64,000 nt of DNA from Neopestalotiopsis rosae (Eukaryota; Ascomycota; Sordariomycetes; Amphisphaeriales; Sporocadaceae). Below the pieces are notes generated by a model. It saw only the letters and a list, made by a program, of their open reading frames with translations. It searched no databases and was not told the origin of the DNA. Location: assembly GCA_023078685.1 (NCBI GenBank), contig JALGAS010000009.1:1240001-1304000 (forward strand), written 5' to 3'. The position numbers were made by a program, and so were the translations under genes. Below, one piece after another: positions 24,473 through 34,647 of the stretch; position 1 is the first letter of the stretch; each line of letters opens with the position of its first letter.

Positions 24473-24480
24473 ATAAATAT
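24473..24480 (+). promoter_or_regulatory. TATA-like box of family copy D
   Basis: ATAAATAT lies about 246 nt before the copy D ATG. It is followed by TGACTGCTCTGCACTCC, similar to TGACTCCTCTGCACGC after the TATA box of copy F. Confidence 0.5.
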
Positions 24481-24720
24481 ATGGTTGACTGCTCTGCACT
24501 CCTCAAAGAATTCAGGAATAAACCATAGGCTCTGCTACAGAGAGTTGATTCAGTTTACTCCTGTTACAATTACGCCACATCGTCTTTGCTGACACTTTCC
24601 GGAATAAGTGTATCGAGACACTACCAAATACACCCAGGTACTACCCCTGGGCATGTAAACTCATTCTATTGTCTACAATGTACTGAAGTCGCATAGGTCC
24701 GGCACCGACAACAGATCGAC

Positions 24721-25056
24721 ATGGGTCAAAACACTGAAGTTTCTCTCACATACGGGTCAGTCTATCTATCTTGTATATATGCTGGTTTCGACATGAAGTC
24801 ACATCGTAGTATCTGCTGTACTAACGCATGGCTTATCAGTAAAAACCCGCTTAAGCCTATTGTGACGATAGCGAAGAGTCTTCCATCCTCGAAATCCCGA
24901 GCCACAATTGTTCGAAACTTTCTTGATACTAAGGATGATGTGGGAGAATTCATTGCGGCTGTAGCCTATGAGCCTGAAGCGGGCCGGGAAAGAATTGCTA
25001 TGCGTGCGTCTAGTGTACAAAGCAAGGTTGAGGAGGCATTGATAAAGCTAGGTTGA
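24721..25056 (+). CDS. 83-aa paralogous family, copy D (intact)
   Basis: Unrecognised protein of 83 residues from exons 24721-24755 and 24840-25056. The 84-nt intron has donor GTCAGT, a TACTAAC branch site and acceptor ATCAG, and is phase 2 in the Gly12 codon. It starts MGQNTEVSLTYG, then KPIVTIAKSLP, FLDTKDDVGEFIAAVAYEPE and a helical tail ending EEALIKLG. There is no signal peptide. The promoter side has a TATA-like box at 24473 and a probable 5'UTR intron at 24638-24696 (CACCCAG|GTACTA donor), both matching copy F. The upstream similarity to copy F reaches back at least 500 bp, so D and F probably arose by duplication of a segment longer than 1 kb. Confidence 0.7.
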   Translation: MGQNTEVSLTYGSVYLSCIYAGFDMKSHRSICCTNAWLISKNPLKPIVTIAKSLPSSKSRATIVRNFLDTKDDVGEFIAAVAYEPEAGRERIAMRASSVQSKVEEALIKLG

Positions 25057-27909
25057 CATTGGCCTTAAGGTGAATGCACATTGCCAGACCATTATTCATT
25101 TGAAATGATACATTTAAAACAATTGGCTTTCCGACTTTGTTTTCGACGCCTGTAGGTATGAGGACGTATGGCATACTACTCTCCCAACCTGTCTGAATGC
25201 TTCCTCCTACATGGTTATTGTAGTCCATTGACGTATTTTGTTGTCTTTCCTTGCTTCCGCACGCTACACAATCAGCTTCCCTGTGCATTTTCAGCGAGGG
25301 TCCTTAAATCGGTGTCAGTAACGTGATCGATTGAAGATCATGACACGCCTCCCGTCACTCATTAATCCAAGCGGCGCATTGAGTCCCGAAAGATTTAAGT
25401 ATTTCTGCTGGCCCCCTGTTAAATTGCTACCAGACCCACCATCAACCAAATCACATTACGCCAACGGAGATTAAGCATCGGAGATAGTAGGGGACTACAA
25501 TCCATTGACGAACCATCCTCATTGGTTGTTATGAACTAATTCCACTATATTTGGACTGCTCATAAGTATTAGTATCAAGTGAGGATATGTTACGATCCGT
25601 GTCATTTGAGACCGGACTTCAAGAGGAGGTTCAAGCATGAACATATGCCCTCATTATAGCCATCAAGTCTTCTGGTGTATTCTTAGTCCTCCTTATGAAA
25701 TTTGTGCCAGTGGCTTCATATAAGCTCGCGCTTCGCAAGTACCTTGACTTTTATTGCTCTCTGCTGTTAGACCGCATTGCTTGATATTGCCAAATCTATC
25801 ACAAGCTGTCGCTGTACGTGGTGGCTGACGTAGACTTGAGCCTCATACCCAACGTGTTGCTTCCACCAATAGCTAGCAATGAGAGCAGGTATGCCGTCCG
25901 GTACGGATCCCAGTCATCGTGACCTGTCATGTGCATGCGTGGCATCTGAAAATGCAGACTAGGGTGATACCCTTAATGTATATGACATTTTTAGGGATGC
26001 TGTACCATTATTCATAATGCAGAGAGTTATCATCATGGCAGACAAGGTCGGCTTAGCAAAACAGATTGTATGCCCTCTTGGAACCACGAAATCCAGTCCC
26101 AGGCCCTATCTTAGCCTGCAGCATATCGTAAAGCCATCCTTCTGTTGGTACCGCACCTCCGATGTACCCCCCATTGACCCTCGGTGCTTTGATTCCAGAC
26201 ACGAGTCAATCATGCAAAGACATCTTGTCTAAAAGTCCAACCAAACCTGCCTGGACAGGATCTAATAGCAATAATGCCACAGCTTCCCTCGCATTCTACA
26301 AGCTACGTTCGGTTTGGTGACAATGAGGTAAACTGTGTTAGCCTATTGTGGACGGTTGGGCGACACAAGCGATAGGCGATAAGCATGTTCTCAACCGTAT
26401 GCTCTTGGGATTTTCAGTGTGAGCTAGATCCATTCCGCATTACAACAATATCTAATATCTGTCGTTGCGTCAGACTTAGATATGAGTTTGATGGTACACG
26501 CAACTGGTGCCAGCATCCGGCACGTGTATAGTTCGACTTTTCTACACTCTGTAAAATGACATATTGACAAGGCAACTCAAGAGCATTTGACCTACTCCTC
26601 TATTCTCTCAACAATGCTCTCTCTTTCTTCCAATAAAAATGAACTAAAGGATGTGGCCAACGAGTTTTGCAGAAAGCCCGAATTTGATACCGCTATCCGA
26701 CAAATTGGTGCACACGCCCCCCACGCCCCCCACCCCCCGGGGGGACCTATTTGCCCCTTCTGTCCTCTTGTTGGTCTATCTTGCCCTAAACACCGCCTTT
26801 GTGTATCCTACCGCATGAAATCCTTCACGACTTGTGTTGTGTTCTGTATTTTCAATTATCGAAGATGAATGAAATACGATATCGAAGGGTTTGCTATAGC
26901 TATGAGCAGAACCGGCCTTGCCGCTCTCTATCATGGGTTCGTATCCGTCCTTCCTACCTTAGAAGAAGTTCTTCAATTCCTTCAAACTTGAATCAAGAAG
27001 ATATGTCGGCATTAGGCTGCACATGGCCTTCTTTCGTAAGGATGATGGACACCACCAGGGGCCCAGTCTTTTTGCTAGGCAGAGATTATGGTGCGAGGTT
27101 TGTTTACAAATGCGACCAATTGGTGTATACAATTGGCTATACTATTTTGAGAGTTCCAACCACAATTCATATCTTTCGCGGAATGTTCGCGGAATATCAA
27201 TGCGCTACACCGATTGGTGCTCTCGAGGCTCTGTCTCAATGGAATGGCCGGTATAACGCGACTAGCCATGTGTAACTATGGATCTTGTCACCAAACTTCA
27301 GAGAAGGGCGTCAAGAAGGATGCAAGATACCTAGGTAGTATACCGCGGAGCTGCTACTACTATCACGGCGAGGAATCCGGCAACTTGAGGCATCTGCTGT
27401 TAGATGCCAAGAAGTCAACACTATATTCGGATGCCACCCACAGCTGCTGGGCCCTGAGCGGGACGCAGCCACTGCTATATAGATGAAGCAGCGTACGAGC
27501 TGAGCTCATTTGTATTAGTAAGTACATGGGTAGTAAGGTCATGCCTGCCCCGAGAGTTCAGATCAGCATGTCATGCACCATTGGGGAACGGTGGGAGAGT
27601 GGCACAATGCATGTCAGCTAAATATGGTATGGTTTTGGCGGGCTACCTGCTGGTTGCAGACGGGAAATAGCAACATTGAAATCTACCCAGCGCCTTCTCC
27701 ACGTCCATCCCCGCTGACCCGCGGTGAGGGAAAAGAAGCTGGGTCCACCAAACGGACGGCGCAACATGAAGCGGTATTTCGCACTCTGGTGTTTGATTGA
27801 AAATGAATCGAGTCAGGCAAAAGTGTTATGCGCACCAATCGCCTTGCCATGATTCCTTTTTGTTGGCCATTCCTATGATTGCAGGCTGTTGCACTAACAT
27901 GCAGCTTAG
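25057..27909. other. AT-rich spacer between copies D and E
   Basis: No confident gene. At 26614 an ATG frame begins with a coding-like stretch (KDVANEFCRKPEFDTAIRQI). At 26869-26991 a 40-codon frame reads MKYDIEGFAIAMSRTGLAAL. They could be pieces of one small gene, but no splice joins them cleanly. Confidence 0.4.
26869..26991 (+). CDS. Possible 40-codon small ORF or exon
   Basis: Starts MKYDIEGFAIAMSRTGLAAL, continues YHGFVSVLPTLEEVLQFLQT and stops at TGA. The composition looks protein-like (amphipathic, leucine-rich end) and is better than the surrounding frames. No homolog is recognised and no splice partner was found, so it may be a gene fragment. Confidence 0.2.
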   Translation: MKYDIEGFAIAMSRTGLAALYHGFVSVLPTLEEVLQFLQT

Positions 27910-28057
27910 GTCCGAACATATATCGAGAAAGAGAGGTGATTCTGGGGATCTAGTAGAGCCACAGCCTTCATGCCGGAGGCGTCTCTAGAGAGTATTGCCA
28001 CATGCAGCTCCGTCGTGCACGGTACTATAAATCAGACGTCGCGTCTAGTTGGTTGAG
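27910..28057 (+). pseudogene. 83-aa family, remnant E
   Basis: A degenerate second exon, best aligned to copy A. Matching blocks include CATATATCGAGA, GGGGATCTAG, GCCGGAGGCGTCT and CAGACGTCGCG, in the same order. Small insertions and deletions break the frame. A CTTAG acceptor-like site stands just before it, but no first exon is recognisable. The downstream bases CATAAGCCAGATAA (near 28130) echo CATAAGCCAAATAA downstream of copy A (near 16510), so the homology extends past the gene. Confidence 0.65.
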
Positions 28058-30620
28058 ACTTATGTAAATACGTAGTATCGTGGCAACACAAAGACTGACA
28101 ATGCTATGAGATTGATTATGATGTACTCCATAAGCCAGATAATGGGCGAATAAAACTATTGCTTGTGATATGTACGAGGCGAAACGCGGCTGTATCATTG
28201 TTACAGACACTAAATTTGAGAATCAACATGCCCATCAGACTTTGATAAACATTTCTGCGCAAGCAAGATTGCATTTGAAACTCAGTATCGAAGACTCATT
28301 ATTATCTGTGGGGAATGGTGTGCGGAATGACGGGTGGACTGCATTGCCCTGTTTTCTCTGTGGTGTTCCATGTGCATATCGTACCACTTAGCTGGTTTAT
28401 TCCTTTGCGGGTGCGAGATACGTATGCCAATTTCGTTTGCTTATGCGGCATTCTTCAAATGTCATTTAGTTTCTGAAATGCACCTGAGTCATGGCTTTGC
28501 GCTCCTCAGAACAAAGACACTTGGTCCTCCAATGCGAAAGCCCATAGCAGTATTGGCAGACTCGCTTAAGTACCCAGATATGTAAGTGTCGGTCACTAGA
28601 TCCGAGAAATCCAGGGTGGCAGGCGCTCGGACGTTAGCGAGCCAATATGAGTATTTTCGTATTGCGTAGAGCTTCCCACAATCCAACGGAGAGGCTGCCC
28701 GAACAATAGAAATAGATTAGGGTGCCTCGGCTAGGCTCATCTCAAGTTGCTGCGGAGTATATGTTTATGGAAACAGTTCGGCACCTAAACCACCATGACT
28801 CGCCAATTTTCTCGGGGACAGGGGGTTGCTCACCTCGGTGAGGGTCAATGTCTGACAGAAAGCTGAAAAATTCTCGAACTTTTAAGCAGACCAGAAGTCC
28901 CTTCCCCCTTGAGGAAACTCGATAAGGTTCCCCGCACGTAGCAGTATGATGGATATGATCGACCAGCATTGAGCGGGGGGCCGAGAAGAAGTGATGCACG
29001 AAGCCCAATGAGTACCACCTCATGGATCACGACCACAGCCGCTGGGGCAGAGCGTTAGTGTGGCGGGAGGGGAAGGGAAAACGGGCGCTAGTTCAGCGCG
29101 CTTTTCATGTGTGTATTGCGACCAACCCTTTGGCCCGGGTACGATGATGCGAGAAAAGAACAAAACACACATCAGAGCACAACGGCAAGGCCAATAATAA
29201 ATACAGTTGTTCGTCGCGATGCAACAGAACATAAAGTCGATTACTTGTACTTGATATAGTGACTTGCGATCGCTCCGTGGGTGGCGCAGGCCATGATATG
29301 GCGCGGAACATCACGCCCCAGATCTGCGACGTTCAAGCTTTCTAATACATGTACCGCAATTTTATCATCTTGGGCACAGTCGGCCATCTGTAAGAAAGTA
29401 GTAGCGACGGAGAATTCAATCAAAAACTCAAAGAATCATACCGGCTAGAACCATCCCGGCTTTGAAACGGATGTTATTCATCGTAGGATCAGCTGCAGGA
29501 ACATGCTGTCTTGCAGACCATGGCCTGGTCTAGGCACGGCATACATGGTATTTCGGTCATTCTGGAAAATCTCTGAAGTGGCTCGAACCCTGTACATAGC
29601 TACACCATGCGGCAGGCGGTACTCGGCGTCACACTCTACGGGTCGAGATCGTACGTCAGGGTATGTAGATCATCTTTTCTGGGCAAGTCTGACAAGCGAG
29701 CAAGACAGCTTTGGAGCCGCATGATCCGGAGGACCTCTCCCTCCCACTCGCCTTCCTTGCATCATCCCACTCCACCAGTCCTGGGACAGGGAGTACGCAT
29801 ATTTTAGCCTTCATTTCAGGTTGGCAAGGATCAATTATGACAGATTTCCCTATACTCCGTCGCAGATCCTGACCATCATGTGCATTGTTGGCACGCAATG
29901 GTCAGCTCAGGGCGCGTGAGCCAGCGAAAATGTGCCATAGAACTGGGGTATTAATTATCAAACCATGCCTGAAAGGTGAAAGGGACAGAATTGGACTGGT
30001 CGACTGGTTCGCCATGGTGCGTAAGCAACATGTATAGTAGATTATTAAGGCAACCACACATCATTGGCGTTGGGTTTTACTCGGTAGTGTTGATCTGTCA
30101 ACGATTTGATTTCAGATATGGATCAAACCCATCAAACCCACACCTAAATTTTAGGGGCGACCTGCGAGCCCGGGCAAACGTAACTCTCCGCGTGATATCT
30201 GATTGTATGGTCAAGCGAAGTTGACTGTATACTTCTCCGCAAATGGGTTCACTTGTTATTCCAATAAAACGACTGTAGAGTCATGTCCTGCTTTTACTTC
30301 TGCCTTGTTAAATGTCTCTTCTTGATAGTCGACTTCTCGTAGGCTGAGATGAATGCCTCTGACTTTTCACATATAAAATGACTCCTCTGCACGCTTTCAA
30401 CATTGCCAGCAATGGAAAGCCAATTCGCCCTCGAAGCATTGGCTTTAATCAAACAGCAAAGTCGATCGCGCCGAGTCTCTGTTATTGCGCAGAATTTGCT
30501 CAAGAGGAACTCATCGACACACTTCCAAACTCACCCAGGTAATCCCATGGACGTGTTAGATCATGTTTTGTTTGACGTCGGACTGATACAGTGTATTGCA
30601 GATGATAAAAACACAACAAG
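28058..30620. other. AT-rich spacer between remnant E and copy F
   Basis: Contains the copy F upstream region from about 29.95 kb. Open frames near 28.2, 29.0 and 29.7 kb are short and unassigned. I see no transposon ends. Confidence 0.4.
30372..30378 (+). promoter_or_regulatory. TATA box of family copy F
   Basis: TATAAAA lies 249 nt before the copy F ATG, the same distance as in copy B (251) and about the same as in copy D (246). The next bases, TGACTCCTCTGCACGC, are conserved with D and partly with B. Confidence 0.55.
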
Positions 30621-30957
30621 ATGAGCCGAAGCAGTGAATTATCTCTAACTTATGGGTCAGTTTCATCCTATTACGTCGTATGTTTCTTCTGTCATCACAT
30701 TCTTCTTTGTATACCATATTGAGTAACACATACTGCACAGCAATAACCACCACAAACCCAGAGTGGCCATGACAATGAGCCTTCCACCTCCACCGATGCG
30801 AGACGATATCGTTCAAATATATGTTGAAACCAAAGAAGACGCGGGAGAGTCAACAGCAGCTATGTTGTATAAGCCTGAGGCAATTGAGAAGAGGCGTACT
30901 GCACGTGCAGCAGAAATCAAGAAGGTGGTCGACGAAGTTATGTCCAAGCTTCAATAA
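30621..30957 (+). CDS. 83-aa paralogous family, copy F (intact)
   Basis: Unrecognised protein of 83 residues. Exons are 30621-30655 and 30741-30957, with an 85-nt phase-2 intron (GTCAGT donor, GCACAG acceptor). It starts MSRSSELSLTYG, then KPRVAMTMSLPPPP, YVETKEDAGESTAAMLYKPE and a charged helical tail ending VVDEVMSKLQ. A probable 5'UTR intron at 30539-30601 (CACCCAG|GTAATC, TTGCAG) leaves only about 20 nt before the ATG, and the frame upstream of the ATG is closed by TAA. The untranslated first exon would run from about 30400 to 30538. That stretch also holds a 53-codon open frame from 30381, which ends just after the splice, so a short upstream ORF is possible. Confidence 0.7.
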
Positions 30958-32790
30958 TATTCGATCTCTAATGTTATCAGGTTATAAGCAGACCGACTTG
31001 ATGTCGGAGGCAGGTACAGGTTTGGTTGCATAATAGGTCCATTGGTCCCACAGGTAGCTATAATTTGAATGCTCTTATAGATGAAGCTGCTACCATCTTG
31101 ACTATTTCTGATCCTTGCGTATTTCAGATATATATAATGATACGTAGGCTCAAGTATTCCATGATATCTGGTCCTAAATTATGTCAAGAATCGCAAAGCC
31201 GTGCCCATGATTTAAATCACTTGCGAAAAACCATACGCAAATAATTTATTAGAGTATGAAGTCAGGGTATCGAAATTAAGCTTCAGATATATTGTCACAC
31301 GGATGCATTTCTGAGATGATCAACAATACTAATCATCCAGGAGCGAGGGACTTTACTATGCCGGATTTAATCCTGCGGTTTGGTTAATAATCAAGATCGA
31401 GACAGAGAATTATCGTCGATGTTATTTTCATGGGATAATTGAACAAAAGTTCGTGCAGTAAATTATGGGTTCAGTAGGTCATGCGAGGAGTGAGTAGGCG
31501 TGGAATGGCAATATGGATGGGCCATACCTACCTACATACCTACCTACATCCTGGTATCTCAGTAAAAGTAGTCCAGCGTGGTGGAACCAGCCAAACCCCA
31601 AAAGTTCGCAGACCCAGGTGGATGTCAAGAGCCACAAGCACGAGCGGAGGGGTAGGATTGCTTGCGTTCATCACTATCATGGCATGCCGACTGCATGTAC
31701 CCGGCAGCATGACAATCCCATGCAGATTGGATATGGGGAAGTGTTCATGCCTCTTTGCGTTTCTCTCGTTTTGTGTCTGCTGGCAGGGAAAGGATTTGGT
31801 GCCTCGCATGTGTAGGGTAAAGGAAAAACCTTTTGGGGCCTTAGTGCAACGATGCAGCATCGCCTGGCTGACTAGCTTGTTGCTTTCTCTAGCTTTGTTG
31901 GGCGTTGCAATCATCACCGGTGAAGCTGCATGTGGGGTTGGATCATTAGTCGTCATAGGCCGTACATACCTAGCTCAAACCGTACGGTCTCTGTAAAATC
32001 ATGAACAAGAGGCGAAGGCGTTCGACGCGCTCGTCTCTGCGAGCAATCTGTGTTTTCAGCTGGGCCCGTATCAAAAGTCACCTTGTCTCTTATGACCAGG
32101 TATAGTCGCGAACTGTGTAGTGGAGACGCCCCCACACAACCCACTAACCAACTCGATTACTCCGCCTTGTACAGTATTGGGATAATGCACCACCATGATG
32201 ATTGATATGTGGGCTATGCCAAGTATCATTATCATTCCACAATATCCTCGCTTCTGTCTCCTGTCCAATTTGCCGACCTGACTCGGCTTTGCTGTGCAGA
32301 CAGATGTGATCAGTGCCTGGGTTGCTGCCTACCACGTCTGTGTGCTCCCCAGAGCTCAGAAGCGTAGCATACGTACATGGATGTGACATCATCATTTTCT
32401 TGATATTTCGCGCCTTGACACCTTGCAGGCCGCCTCAGGTCCTGGCTGAGCTGAAGGTCCAGGTCGTCGCTACCGGAATCCCGGCGAGCACAGCGCTCGA
32501 AATCTGGAGGCGGGGGAATTAGCAACCCTGTAAGAGTTTACACGTGCATCAATTGGTAGCTAGGATAGGCCAATGGCAGGCGCGATTTAATTTATTGAAA
32601 TAATTCCGCACGCTTTAGACATCCGATCAATCGTATCGCCGACCGAGAAAGACATTCTATATAATAGAGCTGACATCCGATGTTTCAGTGCCTTATTTGC
32701 CTGTCAATTGCGGCATCGAAGACAAAGGTGGGATTAGTTTATGCCTTGGCGACTTGGCAGCAGGGAACTCCACAGCGACTATAAACGACA
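30958..32790. other. Right part of the AT-rich island and phosphatase promoter
   Basis: A (CTAC)-rich microsatellite lies near 31525-31550. A 171-codon frame at 31481-31996 and its antisense partner have no recognisable domain. The right end is the promoter of the acid phosphatase gene. Confidence 0.45.
32658..32665 (+). promoter_or_regulatory. TATA box of the acid phosphatase gene
   Basis: TATATAAT lies about 130 nt before the ATG of the secreted phosphatase, a normal distance for a fungal promoter. Confidence 0.4.
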
Positions 32791-34647
32791 ATGAAGTCCA
32801 CTAACATTGCGACCGTGGGTCTGTTGGCCACTGTAGCTGGGGCTAGTCCAGCGTCTTCCATCGTCGGCTCAGCGACCTCTGATGTATATCCTCCAGCAAG
32901 CAGTATGTTCTTCTCAATGCTGCCCTTTTCTCACAAGTCAGATGGCGACGATGGCTTCGTATAGTTGCTGTGCATGCACGTCACTGATTGACGGTGATTA
33001 GCTTCTGCCGACCCCAGCCTCTTCCCGCCCGAGTCGGTGGTGGGATTCCCTGGAGTGACGCAGACGGGTGTCGAGCCAGCAGCCATTGCGACAGCTAAGG
33101 CTTATCCGTATAACTCTGGACCTGCCAATGCCTTCCCTCTCGTCTCTTCTGAGCCACATGGCGAGGATCAATCATCAACCTTTGACATCAAGAAGTATTG
33201 GGGTAATCTATCGCCATGGTACTCGCTGTCTTCTGCCGACTATGGTTTGCCTGATGCCAGCCCGCAGCTTCCGAGCGGTTGCGACATTGTGCAGGTGCAT
33301 CTCTTGTATCGCCATGGTGCAAGATACCCCACGAGCGGTGCAGCACCGGCAACTTTTGCGCAAAAGCTACACAATGCGACCGCGACGGGTTTCAACGTGA
33401 CTGGCGATTTGGAGTTCTTGTCGGATTGGACGTACAAACTTGGGGCCGAACTGTTGACGCCTTTTGGCAGAAGTCAGAATTTCTTGCTTGGAGTAGCGTA
33501 CCGCCAACTCTACGGCGAGCTCCTCAACAACTTTACTGCGACCAACACGATTCCCGTGTTCCGTACCCAGTCGCAGGATCGCATGGTCAAGACTGCCGAG
33601 AATTTTGCTGCTGGATTCTTTGGTGTGCCCGAGTACCTGGATCAAGTCAATATTGAGATTCTCGTGGAAACCCCGGGCGTCAACAACTCTGGCGCGCCCT
33701 ATGAGATCTGTACCAACTCCAATGTTGGATCTAGAGGTGGCATTGGCTCGACAGCTGCGACGGCTTTTGCAAAGAATGCCTTCAATGCTACCTTGGCTCG
33801 TCTCAACTCCCAAGTGTCTGGCTTGAACTTCACTCCCACTGATGCCATTGCAATGCTGCAGCTCTGCTCATACGAAACCCATGCATTGGGATACTCTGCT
33901 TTTTGTGATCTGTTCACACAGGAGGACTTTTTGAATTATGAGTACTATTATGACTTGGTAAGATCTTACCATTTCCAACCCGTACGGCTCAAAGTCTAAT
34001 GTGCGCAGTCATTTTACTACAATAACGGACCCGGCTCTCCCGTGTCGGCAGCTCAGGGGAAAGGTTACCTCCAAGAATTCGTCGGCCGCTTCATCCACAG
34101 TTTCCCCGATGCCGCCTCAGCACTGAATGAGACATTTGACAATAGCTCGACCTACTTCCCGCTTAACCAATCGATATATGCCGATGCGACCCACGAGGTG
34201 GTTGTTCTCGACACTCTGATGGCGTTCAACCTGACCTCCCTATTCAAGGGTCCACCTCTGGCACTGACTGGCAACGAGAAGCAGAACAGCTTTGTAGCCA
34301 GCAAGATTGTCCCATTTGCTACGCACTTTACCACCCAGGTGCTCGAGTGCCCGGCTTACAGCCCGACTCGGCAGATTAGATTCCTCGTGTAAGCTACTGG
34401 ATGCCCCACGCGCATGATGATCCTCACTATGGGCAATTTTACTGATCGCAAAACTAGTAACGATGCCGTCGTCCCAATTGCTGACTCCTACGATGGCTGC
34501 GACGAGGACGCGAATGGGTTGTGCTCATTTGATACCGTTGTGTCTGTTCTCCAGAAGCGTATCAATGAAATTGACTTTGACTATGACTGCTTTGCCAATT
34601 ATACGGCGACAGCTGGCAATGATTACAATGGCAGAGCGCCCCGATAG
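32791..34647 (+). CDS. Secreted histidine acid phosphatase / 3-phytase
   Basis: Releases phosphate from organic phosphates, possibly phytate, outside the cell. Exons 32791-32902, 33002-33957, 34009-34388 and 34458-34647 encode 545 residues. A signal peptide is visible (MKSTNIATVGLLATVAGAS). The catalytic motif is YRHGARYPT, with the nucleophilic His and both Arg. The second active-site block reads DATHEVVVLD, giving a His-Glu pair where classic phytases have His-Asp. Several N-glycosylation sites and C-terminal cysteines (LECPAY, GCDEDANGLC) fit a secreted glycoprotein. The intron joins restore TSADPS, YYDLSFYYN and RFLVNDAVV. Length is somewhat above the usual 460-500 because of the N-terminal extension. 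Phosphate starvation is the usual inducer of such genes; no specific site was identified here. Confidence 0.9.

Larger units (their letters stand above)
22542..24720. other. AT-rich spacer between copies C and D
   Basis: Includes a TATA box with a CA-rich leader at 22696-22784 followed by a 42-codon frame (listed separately), a 33-base A tract, and the copy D upstream region from about 24140. That region shares a stretch around TTCGCCATGGTGCGT (24186) with the sequence before copy F (30010). Confidence 0.5.

Noticed and set aside
31481..31996. 171-codon frame before the phosphatase
   Set aside because: Partly made of a CTAC repeat and overlapped by antisense frames; no domain seen.
12075..32790. 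RIP-mutated transposon hypothesis for the whole island
   Set aside because: The region is AT-rich, but I found no transposase, reverse transcriptase, terminal repeats or target duplications, and intact small genes remain. A computed RIP index would decide.
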